Shown: positions 52,560-60,698, numbered from the stretch's first letter. The stretch is 62,867 bases of DNA from a virus (IMGVR_UViG_3300032050_000130:1-62867); one strand, 5' to 3'. Translations and numbers: made by a program. The notes: generated from the letters alone by a model not told the origin.

Positions 52560-52832
52560 TTAGAATCCTATTGAAATTACATCACCATCTGCTTCAACCC
52601 AGCGAATCTTTAATGCTAATAACTTTTTAAGAGTATCAGCTCCAAAACGATAACCAGTTCCAAAATTACCTCTTGCTGGAATATCCACAACCATTCCGTG
52701 AATACCAGAAAAAATTTGAGAATGGTCTGCACCAATTACTCTTTGAAATGCCACAACCTGTTTTTGTTGAATGGGTTTTAATTCTTTGAATTTTACCTCT
52801 GATGCTTCGTTTAATTTAGTAAGTTTTATCAT
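52560..52832 (-). CDS. Small phage protein with capsid-targeting-like N-terminus
   Basis: This 90-residue protein starts MIKLTKLNEASE, with Leu-Asn-Glu in the first ten residues, followed by a compact alpha/beta domain (QVVAFQRVIGADHSQ, GTGYRFGADTLKKLL). Function unknown. It is separated by one base from each neighbour, which supports a single operon with the Ntn-hydrolase. Confidence 0.68.
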   Translation of the reverse strand: MIKLTKLNEASEVKFKELKPIQQKQVVAFQRVIGADHSQIFSGIHGMVVDIPARGNFGTGYRFGADTLKKLLALKIRWVEADGDVISIGF

Positions 52833-52833
52833 T

Positions 52834-53490
52834 TTATTTCTTTACTTTAATTTTCCAATATGTACCAAATCCAACATACGGTGAGAATCCACCATTAGTT
52901 CCATCGGTTGTTCTATTGTTTACACCTAAATTAAATTGATATAATTTATCTTTTTTGGTTTTAAGAATTAATCCACCACCAACTGCAGATACATAATCTT
53001 CTTTATTAAATCCAGCATTCAAGCCATAATATAATTGTGCTTTCGCAGGTTCTTTAACAATAAGTTCTTCTTTGATAATTCTTTCTTTTACTTTAGCATC
53101 CCAAGTTCTACCTAAAATTCTATTCTTTGTGATAGTATCGGTAAGAGCGATAGTTCCTAATCCACCATCTAAAGTTAGTGTATCTTTATAAACTACCTTT
53201 GCTAAATAATCTTTTAAAAGTGCTGCGGTATCCACATTAACTAATTCTTTAAGAACCAAAGTATCTACATCAATTACTTCATGTACAATATCTTCACCTT
53301 TTTTAGTTACCACTTTTACTTTCTCAACTTCGATAGTATCAATCGTATGTTTTAATACTTCATATTTTTTACCATCGATTTTGATAGTTCTTCCACCCGG
53401 CATTACTCCACCTGGATTAAACCATTGTAATAATACATAAATAATTAATGCTGCAATAGCAATATTTTTAAAATTCAACAATTTTTTCAT
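52834..53490 (-). CDS. Membrane-anchored envelope protein
   Basis: This 218-residue protein has one transmembrane helix at about residues 9-25 (NIAIAALIIYVLLQWF), no cleavage site, and then a long charged and beta-prone part (EVEKVKVVTKKGED, KERIIKEELIVKE). A C-terminal segment has alternating hydrophobic strands (AQLYYGLNAGFNKED, YSPYVGFGTYW-like) such as outer-membrane barrels use. This could link inner and outer membranes, as a spanin would, but spanins in this group are not well known to me. It has its own upstream motif and leads into the small genes at 51-52.8 kb. Confidence 0.65.
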   Translation of the reverse strand: MKKLLNFKNIAIAALIIYVLLQWFNPGGVMPGGRTIKIDGKKYEVLKHTIDTIEVEKVKVVTKKGEDIVHEVIDVDTLVLKELVNVDTAALLKDYLAKVVYKDTLTLDGGLGTIALTDTITKNRILGRTWDAKVKERIIKEELIVKEPAKAQLYYGLNAGFNKEDYVSAVGGGLILKTKKDKLYQFNLGVNNRTTDGTNGGFSPYVGFGTYWKIKVKK

Positions 53491-53509
53491 AAGATATTCG
53501 TTTTATGTG

Positions 53510-53518
53510 TATAAATAT
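53510..53518 (-). promoter_or_regulatory. ATATTTATA motif, candidate phage promoter
   Basis: This exact copy lies 19 bases upstream of the ATG at 53490, in a short gap after the Ser-rich outer-membrane protein gene. Confidence 0.45.
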
Positions 53519-53527
53519 TCAGTTATT

Positions 53528-54958
53528 CTAAAATACCATCTTTGAACCAATTTGGAAGTTGTTCATTAAATTAAACTTTGGTTCAAAGGTCATAGCACCT
53601 CTATAAGATGTTGAAAGAGCAAATCTTCTACTAATTTTATAATCGTATCCCAATCCAACGATTGCTCCTGGTGTTCTACTTACCGAACTATTTCCGGTCA
53701 TTGTATTCCACGCTATTGGTGATTGCATTACGAATAATTGTGGAGTTAAGGTAACCTTTCTATTATATTGAAATGGTTTCATCCAAAATCCCACTACCGA
53801 TGCACTCAAAGATACATCATACCCACTACCACCCATTTTTGGCATCATTAAAGTAATAACACCCACATTATATCCCATCGTTCCCCATTTGGGATGTGGT
53901 TTAATGTACGTGTACCCATTAAGGTTCATAAGCGTTCCTTTAAGGTAAGCAAATGTAGTTCCGTATGAATGTATCGCATTTAATTTGCCCTCCTCAAAAT
54001 CCATCTTTGTAACCCCAGCACTCAAAGCAAATTGGTCCAACGTACTCCAAATAAGTGCGGTAGCTGAATATGATTTATCGCCCATTAGAGATGATTTGGA
54101 AACACCCACACTCATCATTACAGCGTATTTACCTTCCATATCCTCCGTTCCTGCTAAATCACTAGCTAACATCATTGGATTTGCTACTGATTTCTTTTTT
54201 TCTTCTTTTTTCTTTTCAGATTTTTTCTCCTCTTTCTTTTCTTCCTTTTTTTCTTCTTTAGATTCTTCCTTCTTCTCCTCTTTCTTTTCCTCTGATTTGG
54301 ATTCTTCTTTCTTTTCTTCGGATTTACTTTCAGATTTAGATTCTTCTTTAGATTCAGACTTGCTTTCCGATTTACTCTCTGATTTTGTTTCAGATTTGGT
54401 TTCGGTTTTAGTTTCAGTCTTTGTTTCAGAAGATGAGCTAGATGATGAAGATGAACTACTTCCAGAACTACTACTTCCCGATGAAGAAGATGGTGGAGTA
54501 GAACTACTACCAGATGATGGTGGTGCCGATGTTGGTGGTGGGGTTGATGCCGCGGCTGTACTTGCACTACTACTTGCAGCGGCAGATGCCGATGAACTAG
54601 CTGCTGAACTCGCCGCACTACTTGCAGCTTGTGAGGCCGCTTGTGATGCTGCAGCCGATGCCGCTTGAGTTACCGCTTGTTGAACTACCTGATTTGTAGG
54701 ACACCCCATTGTTGAATATGCCGTATAAGTTGCGGTTATCCAAACTTGAACCGCACCTGCCATTACTTCCTGTGGTGAGAATACTCTTATTTGATTATAG
54801 AAAGATACCGTTGCAAATCCGTTTGTGATTGTAGTGGTTGCTATTTTAATTTCACCAGTACATTTATCCTTATAGGTTTGGGTATAGGTTTGTCCCATCG
54901 CCTTTTGAGCGAATGAAGTTATAACAATTATCAGAAAAAAGAGTATCCATTTTTTCAT
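53528..54958 (-). CDS. Secreted outer-membrane protein with Ser-rich and Lys/Glu tracts
   Basis: This 476-residue protein has a signal peptide to about residue 22 (ILFFLIIVITSFAQKAMG, cut before Gln), then a small Cys-containing domain to about 95. A Ser/Ala-rich tract spans about 96-178 and a highly charged Lys/Glu/Ser tract about 179-257, the latter likely a single long helix. Residues about 270-476 are an outer-membrane-type beta-barrel ending in Phe (KMVF). The barrel resembles that of the protein at 61458-62351. The stop is followed by a 37-base gap; the gene after it has a motif copy. Function unknown. Confidence 0.75.
   Translation of the reverse strand: MKKWILFFLIIVITSFAQKAMGQTYTQTYKDKCTGEIKIATTTITNGFATVSFYNQIRVFSPQEVMAGAVQVWITATYTAYSTMGCPTNQVVQQAVTQAASAAASQAASQAASSAASSAASSSASAAASSSASTAAASTPPPTSAPPSSGSSSTPPSSSSGSSSSGSSSSSSSSSSSETKTETKTETKSETKSESKSESKSESKEESKSESKSEEKKEESKSEEKKEEKKEESKEEKKEEKKEEKKSEKKKEEKKKSVANPMMLASDLAGTEDMEGKYAVMMSVGVSKSSLMGDKSYSATALIWSTLDQFALSAGVTKMDFEEGKLNAIHSYGTTFAYLKGTLMNLNGYTYIKPHPKWGTMGYNVGVITLMMPKMGGSGYDVSLSASVVGFWMKPFQYNRKVTLTPQLFVMQSPIAWNTMTGNSSVSRTPGAIVGLGYDYKISRRFALSTSYRGAMTFEPKFNLMNNFQIGSKMVF
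54190..54425 (-). repeat. Low-complexity Lys/Glu/Ser-coding tract
   Basis: This tract encodes repeated KSE, KEE and EKK units with biased AAA, GAA and TCT-type codons, giving plus-strand runs of TTTCTTC. It explains large spurious reading frames on both strands here. Confidence 0.8.
54425..54660 (-). repeat. Low-complexity Ser/Ala-coding tract
   Basis: This tract encodes SAS, AASQ, GSSS and similar units (plus strand rich in gcagct, gatgat and gaagatg). It forms the likely flexible linker before the charged helix. Confidence 0.75.
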
Positions 54959-55786
54959 TTAGAAGTTCACCCCCAATCCAAAAGTTTTGCTATTGATTAC
55001 CGGGTCATAATCAAACTTTATTGTTAAATTTTTAAAATCATGTAACGCTCCTACTTTCATAGTAGTAAATCTATCTAAATATTTTGGGAATGTAATATAT
55101 CCCAAATCATCTTTACCTCTCCATTTTACATCTTCGGAAACGGTACCAATCATAAAGTGAACACCGGTTCTCTTTATTCGTTTACCAGCTCCGATATAAA
55201 AACTATTTCGTTGAATCAAATCATTAACCATTGGAAAATCAACTTGAGTTATATTACCATATGGAAAGAATGTTGAATTATCTCTTTCAACACTTGAATT
55301 GTATTCCATTATAAGATATCCCTTATTACCAATGGTAAAGAACCCACCCAATTGTTTATCGGTTGTTTTCTGAATACCAAAACTAATTACAGGCTTCTTA
55401 CCTCTAATTGTATCTCTCTTACCATCGTTATAAACATAAATTCTTGCAGGTTGGCGGTATCCCCAATCGTTCCAATAGAATGATGGTTGCCAAAAGTTCC
55501 ATCCAAAGCCAGGTGCTCCCCACATATTCCATCTATTCCATCCCCATCCCCAATCGTTAAAGAATGGGTCTCTTACGATAATATTAGAACCAGGTCTTGT
55601 TCTGGTTGGTCTATTATACTCTCTAGGTGATTCGTTTCTCCAACTACTTACATCGTTTCTTTGTGGAATTGATTGTTGTACGGATGGAGTACTTCTTTGT
55701 GGTTGTGATGGAGTGGTTCTCCAATTGCTAACTTGTGAAAAAGCTAGTGTTGGCACAAATGCCAATAAAAATAATAAGTTTTTCAT
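54959..55786 (-). CDS. Secreted outer-membrane-type protein
   Basis: This 275-residue protein has a signal peptide to about residue 17, cut before Gln (LAFSQ). A disordered Pro/Ser/Arg/Gln-rich stretch follows (residues 20-75), then a Trp/Asn-rich patch (FNDWGWGWNRWNMW), then beta strands ending in NF, as in small outer-membrane barrels. It sits between the lipoprotein gene and the Ser-rich barrel gene. I cannot name a family. The strand pattern and terminal Phe support a barrel or barrel-associated protein. Its ATG has a motif copy 20 bases upstream, right after a terminator. Confidence 0.68.
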   Translation of the reverse strand: MKNLLFLLAFVPTLAFSQVSNWRTTPSQPQRSTPSVQQSIPQRNDVSSWRNESPREYNRPTRTRPGSNIIVRDPFFNDWGWGWNRWNMWGAPGFGWNFWQPSFYWNDWGYRQPARIYVYNDGKRDTIRGKKPVISFGIQKTTDKQLGGFFTIGNKGYLIMEYNSSVERDNSTFFPYGNITQVDFPMVNDLIQRNSFYIGAGKRIKRTGVHFMIGTVSEDVKWRGKDDLGYITFPKYLDRFTTMKVGALHDFKNLTIKFDYDPVINSKTFGLGVNF

Positions 55787-55806
55787 AGGTATATTATTTA
55801 GTTACC

Positions 55807-55815
55807 TATAAATAT
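55807..55815 (-). promoter_or_regulatory. ATATTTATA motif directly after terminator
   Basis: This exact copy lies 20 bases upstream of the ATG at 55786. The T-run of the terminator at 55820-55841 runs straight into it. Confidence 0.5.
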
Positions 55816-55819
55816 AAAA

Positions 55820-55841
55820 AAAGGGAGTATTACCTCCCTTT
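55820..55841 (-). terminator. Intrinsic terminator after the lipoprotein gene
   Basis: The coding strand reads AAAGGGAG, loop GTAATA, CTCCCTTT, then more T. The stem is 8 pairs. It lies 6 bases after the stop at 55847, so it closes the receptor-lipoprotein unit. Confidence 0.85.
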
Positions 55842-55846
55842 CGATT

Positions 55847-57043
55847 TTAATTACCTTTTGATGGAAATCTAGTCCATCCATTTACCCATAGAGGTTTATC
55901 TAATTCAGGTATAACCACATCTATCTCTTTATTACTCTTTGAAAGTGCTAATGTTTTCAATTGGTCATTTGTTAAGATTGTAGTTGCTTTACTGATAAAG
56001 TTTAAAGTAGGATTAAATGTTCCTACTGAATTGTTTTCAAATACCGAAACGCCATCTTTTACGAATTGTGTAGTTTCATTACTTTCCAAACTTAAACCAC
56101 CTTTCATCCATCCCCAAATTACACTATTCTTCATTGTGAATTGAGTTGCTCTCCTAAATCTCAAACCTAAATTGTGGTTTGCTAATGCGGTAGATACATT
56201 CGGTCCAACTAAAATCATATTATAAAGTTTCGGATGTGTGTATGGAGTTGCAGTTGAACCTGTTCCATCGTTATCACATTCTACACCATTTCCAGCATCA
56301 CCATTATCTACGAATTGTGGGTCTCTCTTTGCTACACCATTCGTAATTGTTCCAGTAAATCCAAAATCAAAATCAAAATCATCATCTGCGGTTGCAAATG
56401 CATATAAGTTTCTTGGTGATACAGTTCCACCAAAGAATTCAAATGCATCATCGTTAGCATAGATAGTTTGAACATTCTCAATGATTGTTCCACTACCAAC
56501 ACCACCTAATGTTAGTGCGTTTATTTCCGAGTTTGGCATTGCTGCAATTCCTGCATATTCAATTCTTACAAAACGAAGAACACCACTATTATCTAAATCG
56601 TTTGTTCCACCAAATGGTCTACCTATACCACCTTCGATTGTTGGTTCTGATGTTCTATTGGTTTTTGCTCTACCCAATATAACAATACCACCCCAATCAC
56701 CAGGTGCCTTTTCACCATTTGCTCTACCTGATGTAAATACAATTGGTTTTGTTGCAGTTCCTTCCGCAATTAATTGTGCTCCTCTTTCGATGCACAATGC
56801 TCCCTTTTCAGCTATATCAGATACGATTGTTGTACCCGGTTGAATGATAAGTTTTGCTCCATCGGTTACATATACATAACCTTTCAATGTCCAAACTTTA
56901 TCCGCAGTTAAAGTTGTTGTTGTATTAATGTTGCCGGTAAGTGTAGTTGATGTTGGAATGTTAATCGGTCCATCACCACCACCTAATTCTTTTTCGCAAC
57001 TCAATAATCCAAATGCTAAAATAGCTACTAATAGTTTTCTCAT
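55847..57043 (-). CDS. Outer-membrane lipoprotein paired with the TonB receptor
   Basis: This 398-residue protein has a lipoprotein signal with lipobox LLSC at about residues 13-16, followed by EKELGGGDG. Acidic and Lys residues just after the Cys are like Bacteroidetes signals for surface export. The rest is repetitive and beta-helix-like (AKLIIQPGTTI-like strands, GSGTIIENVQTIYANDDAF, TMKNSVIWGW). Such lipoproteins are coded beside TonB-dependent receptors in Bacteroidetes and may help capture the ligand. The ATG overlaps the receptor stop by four bases, so they are coupled. Host origin is likely; the ligand is unknown. Confidence 0.8.
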   Translation of the reverse strand: MRKLLVAILAFGLLSCEKELGGGDGPINIPTSTTLTGNINTTTTLTADKVWTLKGYVYVTDGAKLIIQPGTTIVSDIAEKGALCIERGAQLIAEGTATKPIVFTSGRANGEKAPGDWGGIVILGRAKTNRTSEPTIEGGIGRPFGGTNDLDNSGVLRFVRIEYAGIAAMPNSEINALTLGGVGSGTIIENVQTIYANDDAFEFFGGTVSPRNLYAFATADDDFDFDFGFTGTITNGVAKRDPQFVDNGDAGNGVECDNDGTGSTATPYTHPKLYNMILVGPNVSTALANHNLGLRFRRATQFTMKNSVIWGWMKGGLSLESNETTQFVKDGVSVFENNSVGTFNPTLNFISKATTILTNDQLKTLALSKSNKEIDVVIPELDKPLWVNGWTRFPSKGN

Positions 57044-59289
57044 AAATTCAAATTTAATGTTAATGAAATTGTTTGTTCGTTGTTTGTTTTTATCAAATTT
57101 CGGTTTTGTAACTTTTGATAATAGATTGATGGTTGCGCAAGTACATCACCTATTGCCAATTTTATTTCACCTTTATTCAATTTGTGTAAAAGAGTTATAT
57201 CCAATACATCTCTACTATTTTCAAAGATGTTTGGGTAACCCTGAAATCCTACTGCTGATATTCTATCTCCAACTCTATTGTAAGTTATGTTGATAGTATT
57301 TTTCTTTTTGTGTATATTCACTCCACCATTTAACACATAGTTTGATTGTCCCTGCAATTGTCTTTTCATACCATTCACTTCTACTTCGGAATTCATTACC
57401 GAAAGATTTGTGTAGAAATCAAACCAACCATTTATTTTTTTACGAACTTCCAACTCAACACCATATAGGATAGCTGAATTGGGATTTGTATAAGTTAATA
57501 ATAAGTTTGATGGAACTGAACCATCTGCTACAATTTGTTCAATTGGTTTAATGAAGTTCTTACCAAATAAGGAAAGTGAAATATTCTCACCTGCCTTTGG
57601 ATACCATTCGTATTTAAGGTCTACATTATATATGTCAGATTTTTCTAACTTTGAGTTTCCTAATATTTGTGCGTTTCTTACAAAATCATAATAAGCAAAA
57701 TTAGCTACTTCTCTAAACTCTGGTCTTGCTAATGTTTTACTTAATGAAAATCTATACTTTGTTTTTTCTTCGTTGTATGAAAGATTTAGGGATGGTAGTA
57801 TATCCAAATACTCTCTATCTACATTTACCTTCTGTCCACTAAAATCTGCGGTTGATACATCAAATAAATTATACTCACCTCTTAATCCGGTGTTTAATTT
57901 CCATTTACCGAATTCAGTATCATACATTGTGTAAAGAGAACCCAAATCAAAATCGGCTGTGTATTTATCCGTATTGTTTGTAATTTCATCCATCAAATCA
58001 GTTGACTGATATCTAAATACTCTAGCATTGAATCCTCTAATCTTTTTTAAGTATCCACCACCTACTTTTACTTTACCAAATTCTTTATTGATATTACCAT
58101 TAAAAGAGTTCTCATCCATTACACTCCAAAAACGATATGTATCTCTCCATGCGGTTTGGTATGGTTCGTTTACTCCTAATGATTTTGTAATTGGATTAAC
58201 TCTATAATCGGGTTGCTCTCTAAAGATGTAATTGTATCCTAAATTAAAATCTAATGTTTTAATCTTACCATCGAATTGTGAATTAATTACAACGTTATTA
58301 ATATGATTTGACGATGTACTTCTTACGTTCTGAATATTATCAAAATTATCACCATTACGGGTTAGATATGTATCATCGGACTGATAGTTTACTAATGTTT
58401 TCCAACTATATCGATTTTTACCTAAATAAGTTAAATTTAATAAACCATTTGCAGAAAATCTTTTTGTAAATAAAGTATCTTTATAATCGTATGCTAATTC
58501 GGTAGATGATTGATAATCTTTTCTATCAATATAGTTTAAAACAAATGAGTTTCTAATTGTAGAACTTAATAATGCATTCCATTTACCTTTTTTATATCCA
58601 GCTGATAATCCACCATTTAAATTTGGCAATGAAGTAAATCCTTCTACCATTGGGTTACCAAATTGTTTCGTAAATAATCTTTTATCACCATTTCCGCTAA
58701 TTCTGTATTTGTAAGTAGATGGGAAGGTGGAAGGGAAATCAGTAGGTTGAACTAACTTGAAATCTTTCGAAGTTGAAACCGAGCCCCAACCACTTCCCAA
58801 TGAGATATTAAAAAAGTTATCGGATACTTCTTTTGTTGAAACTTGCACCAAACCACCGGCCCAATCACCTGGTTGATTTGCGGATGCCGATTTAGCAACT
58901 ATAATATTATCAATTAAAGATGTTGGAATTATATCAAATGAAAATGCTCTTCTGTCAGGTTCAGTTGATGGTAATAGGGTTTTGTTTAATAAAGCCGAAT
59001 TGTATCTATCCGCTAATCCTCTTACTAATACAAACTTATCGTTTTGTATTGTTACGCCACTTACTCTTTTAAGTGCATCACCCACATTTCTGTCAGGTGT
59101 TTTTTTAATAAAATCAATAGATACTCCGTCCGAAACTACGGATGAATTACGAATTGTAGTTATTACAGCTGCTTCGGTGGATTTCTTGCCTGCCGAACGG
59201 ACTGTTACCGTTGATAATTGTTTGGAAAATAGGGTGTCTTGCGAATACGTTACAAATGGAAGTAACAATAATAAAAGAAACGATTTCAT
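57040..59289 (-). CDS. TonB-dependent outer-membrane receptor
   Basis: This 749-residue protein has a signal peptide to about residue 16, cut before Gln (VTYSQ). A short N-terminal stretch TVTVRSAGKKSTE precedes the plug domain at about 40-150 (GDALKRVSGVTIQNDKFVLVRGLADRY, SLIDNIIVAKSASANQPGDWAGG). A long beta-barrel follows, ending in NLNL. Many Bacteroidetes homologues carry an extra N-terminal carboxypeptidase-like domain; it is absent here. These receptors import siderophores, vitamins or oligosaccharides using TonB. The gene is co-transcribed with the lipoprotein, and phage-type genes lie on both sides. The ligand cannot be told from sequence. Confidence 0.9.
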   Translation of the reverse strand: MKSFLLLLLLPFVTYSQDTLFSKQLSTVTVRSAGKKSTEAAVITTIRNSSVVSDGVSIDFIKKTPDRNVGDALKRVSGVTIQNDKFVLVRGLADRYNSALLNKTLLPSTEPDRRAFSFDIIPTSLIDNIIVAKSASANQPGDWAGGLVQVSTKEVSDNFFNISLGSGWGSVSTSKDFKLVQPTDFPSTFPSTYKYRISGNGDKRLFTKQFGNPMVEGFTSLPNLNGGLSAGYKKGKWNALLSSTIRNSFVLNYIDRKDYQSSTELAYDYKDTLFTKRFSANGLLNLTYLGKNRYSWKTLVNYQSDDTYLTRNGDNFDNIQNVRSTSSNHINNVVINSQFDGKIKTLDFNLGYNYIFREQPDYRVNPITKSLGVNEPYQTAWRDTYRFWSVMDENSFNGNINKEFGKVKVGGGYLKKIRGFNARVFRYQSTDLMDEITNNTDKYTADFDLGSLYTMYDTEFGKWKLNTGLRGEYNLFDVSTADFSGQKVNVDREYLDILPSLNLSYNEEKTKYRFSLSKTLARPEFREVANFAYYDFVRNAQILGNSKLEKSDIYNVDLKYEWYPKAGENISLSLFGKNFIKPIEQIVADGSVPSNLLLTYTNPNSAILYGVELEVRKKINGWFDFYTNLSVMNSEVEVNGMKRQLQGQSNYVLNGGVNIHKKKNTINITYNRVGDRISAVGFQGYPNIFENSRDVLDITLLHKLNKGEIKLAIGDVLAQPSIYYQKLQNRNLIKTNNEQTISLTLNLNL

Positions 59290-59361
59290 AAAGTCATTTA
59301 AGTTAGTTCCTCAATAACTATGTAATCGTTTCTCTAAATAGGGTATTTCAATATTAAGAAA

Positions 59362-59697
59362 TTATGAAGAAATTCCACAAAGTGTTAAGAATTCAGATGC
59401 ATTATGTATTACATCTTCTGATTTGAATTTTCTTAACATAGCCTCTGCTATTTCCTTTCTATTGTTCATATCATCTACCATACGAATAATTTCAGCAACA
59501 CCTACAACCATATCTCTATCGTTTTCATGACCTGGCGCAACTTCTACTTCTTTGATTGGAGTATTATCGTTTCCACATTTGTGACAAGTATATGGATGTT
59601 TCCTACCTTCGGATATTTTCCAAGTCCAATCACACTTATCGCAAATTACTTTACCATTAGAAACTTTTTCTTTTAATAAACTACTTAATCTTATCAT
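59362..59697 (-). CDS. Zinc-ribbon phage protein with capsid-targeting-like N-terminus
   Basis: This 111-residue protein starts MIRLSSLLKEK, with Leu-Lys-Glu at residues 8-10. A zinc ribbon follows, CDKCDWTWKISEG then CHKCGND (two C-x2-C pairs), and a helical C-terminal half. This zinc-ribbon form with Trp-Lys after the first pair is familiar from T4-like phages. A nucleic-acid-binding role is a reasonable inference. It shares a stop/start base with the next gene at 59697. A 72-base gap without recognised signals separates it from the receptor gene. Confidence 0.72.
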   Translation of the reverse strand: MIRLSSLLKEKVSNGKVICDKCDWTWKISEGRKHPYTCHKCGNDNTPIKEVEVAPGHENDRDMVVGVAEIIRMVDDMNNRKEIAEAMLRKFKSEDVIHNASEFLTLCGISS

Positions 59698-59981
59698 TAT
59701 TTTAATTTATTATAAAATTTATCGTATATAGTTTGCTTAATTTGTATAGGTAATTTTAATTTTCTATCTTTAATATAATCATCTAACTTGACCGATTTTA
59801 CGGAATACTTATAATCAAATTTAGCCATTGGTTTTGATTTTAAAGTTATGTCTACCAATGTATCTCCATTTTTATCCCAGCCCTTAGATGGATAAGATAA
59901 AACGGTATCTTTTAAAAATTCTTCAAAAGAAACTTTTTTTGATTTTTTTACTTCTTTTAATAAACTACTTAATTTTATCAT
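59697..59981 (-). CDS. Small phage protein with capsid-targeting-like N-terminus
   Basis: The chosen ATG at 59981 gives 94 residues starting MIKLSSLLKEVKKSKK, almost the same first ten residues as the next gene. The longer reading to 60065 would overlap the previous gene's end and is not needed. The rest is a basic domain (DTLVDITLKSKPMAKFDYKYSV). Function unknown. Leu-Lys-Glu at 8-10 is a gp21-type site. Confidence 0.65.
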   Translation of the reverse strand: MIKLSSLLKEVKKSKKVSFEEFLKDTVLSYPSKGWDKNGDTLVDITLKSKPMAKFDYKYSVKSVKLDDYIKDRKLKLPIQIKQTIYDKFYNKLK

Positions 59982-59982
59982 A

Positions 59983-60591
59983 TTATTTACATTTTTTCCA
60001 ACCACCACCTTTTGATTTGTAGTTCTTTGCAGCCCATCCGTTTGCATACGCAGATGGATATACATCGAATTTCTTTTTAGCGGCAGATTTAGATGCTGAC
60101 CATTTACCTGGGTCAGTTGGACAATTCTTTTCCAAGAATAATTCCAGTTTTTCTTCTATTGTCATGATTTCGTTTTTCTTTTTACCAGCACAATGTGCTT
60201 TTTGTGAGAATCCTTTTGGGTTAGAACAATTGATTGAGTTCTTATATTTTGTACTCCACTTTTCTTCCAATCCTTCACTAGCTCCTGTCTTTACAAATGT
60301 TGGTTTTTGACCTTTTGATTTTTCACCACCTTTCTTAGCATCTCCTGCTTTGGATTGTGCAGCTCTTTTTCTTTTTACAAATGTAGCAATACCATCTTTA
60401 CCTAACTTAGCTGCTTTTTCTTTTGATAAACAAGCTGCATATGAATCTCCTTTCTCACTATCTCCACATTTACCAGCTTTCTCTCCTTTAGTATTATATC
60501 TATCCCAGCCACCACCAGTAGTAGAGCCTTCACCACCTTTACCAAACCATTTGCGGAGGTCTTCGTTTAATATTGATTTTAATTCAATCAC
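59983..60591 (-). CDS. DUF5872/DUF6321-like phage protein with capsid-targeting-like N-terminus
   Basis: This 202-residue protein uses a GTG start at 60591 that overlaps the previous stop by one base (TAGTG). It starts with MIELKSILNED (Leu-Asn-Glu). Residues about 25-90 resemble DUF5872 (GGGWDRYNTKGEKAGKCG, then SYAACLSKEKAAKLG, FVKRKRAAQ). The C-terminal 50 residues resemble DUF6321 (CPTDPGKWSASKSAAKKKF, YANGWAAKNYKSKGGGW). The protein is basic and Cys-containing, and such proteins are common in T4-like phages. The role is unknown; packaging inside the head is an inference. Confidence 0.75.
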   Translation of the reverse strand: MIELKSILNEDLRKWFGKGGEGSTTGGGWDRYNTKGEKAGKCGDSEKGDSYAACLSKEKAAKLGKDGIATFVKRKRAAQSKAGDAKKGGEKSKGQKPTFVKTGASEGLEEKWSTKYKNSINCSNPKGFSQKAHCAGKKKNEIMTIEEKLELFLEKNCPTDPGKWSASKSAAKKKFDVYPSAYANGWAAKNYKSKGGGWKKCK

Positions 60592-60698
60592 TATTTTAAT
60601 TTATTTAATATTGCTAAATTTGCATCTATTAATTTCTTTTTCTTCAAACCACTTCTTCTACTTCTCATTGGTTTTGGTTTTTTTGCTGCACTTCCCAT
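60591..60698 (-). CDS. Lys/Arg-rich 35-residue peptide
   Basis: A short reading frame from ATG at 60698 to TAG at 60591-60593 encodes a strongly basic peptide starting MGSAAKKPKPMRSRRSG and then KKKK. It sits 4 bases after the CsgG-like gene, and its stop overlaps the next GTG by one base, which fits the packed gene order. Basic composition suggests DNA or RNA binding, such as a small packaged peptide. The evidence is spacing and composition only. Confidence 0.5.
   Translation of the reverse strand: MGSAAKKPKPMRSRRSGLKKKKLIDANLAILNKLK

Noticed and set aside
53985-54668. Long plus-strand reading frame of 227 residues, and similar ones at 18330-18653 and 54184-54618
   Set aside because: They are shadows of low-complexity repeat coding (Lys/Glu, Ser/Ala, Thr) on the other strand, with repetitive composition and no start context.
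55847-59289. Host DNA joined to a phage contig by assembly error
   Set aside because: The receptor-lipoprotein genes are flanked on both sides by phage-type genes, and the same motif and terminator type occur at their edges. Coverage data would still be needed to exclude it fully.
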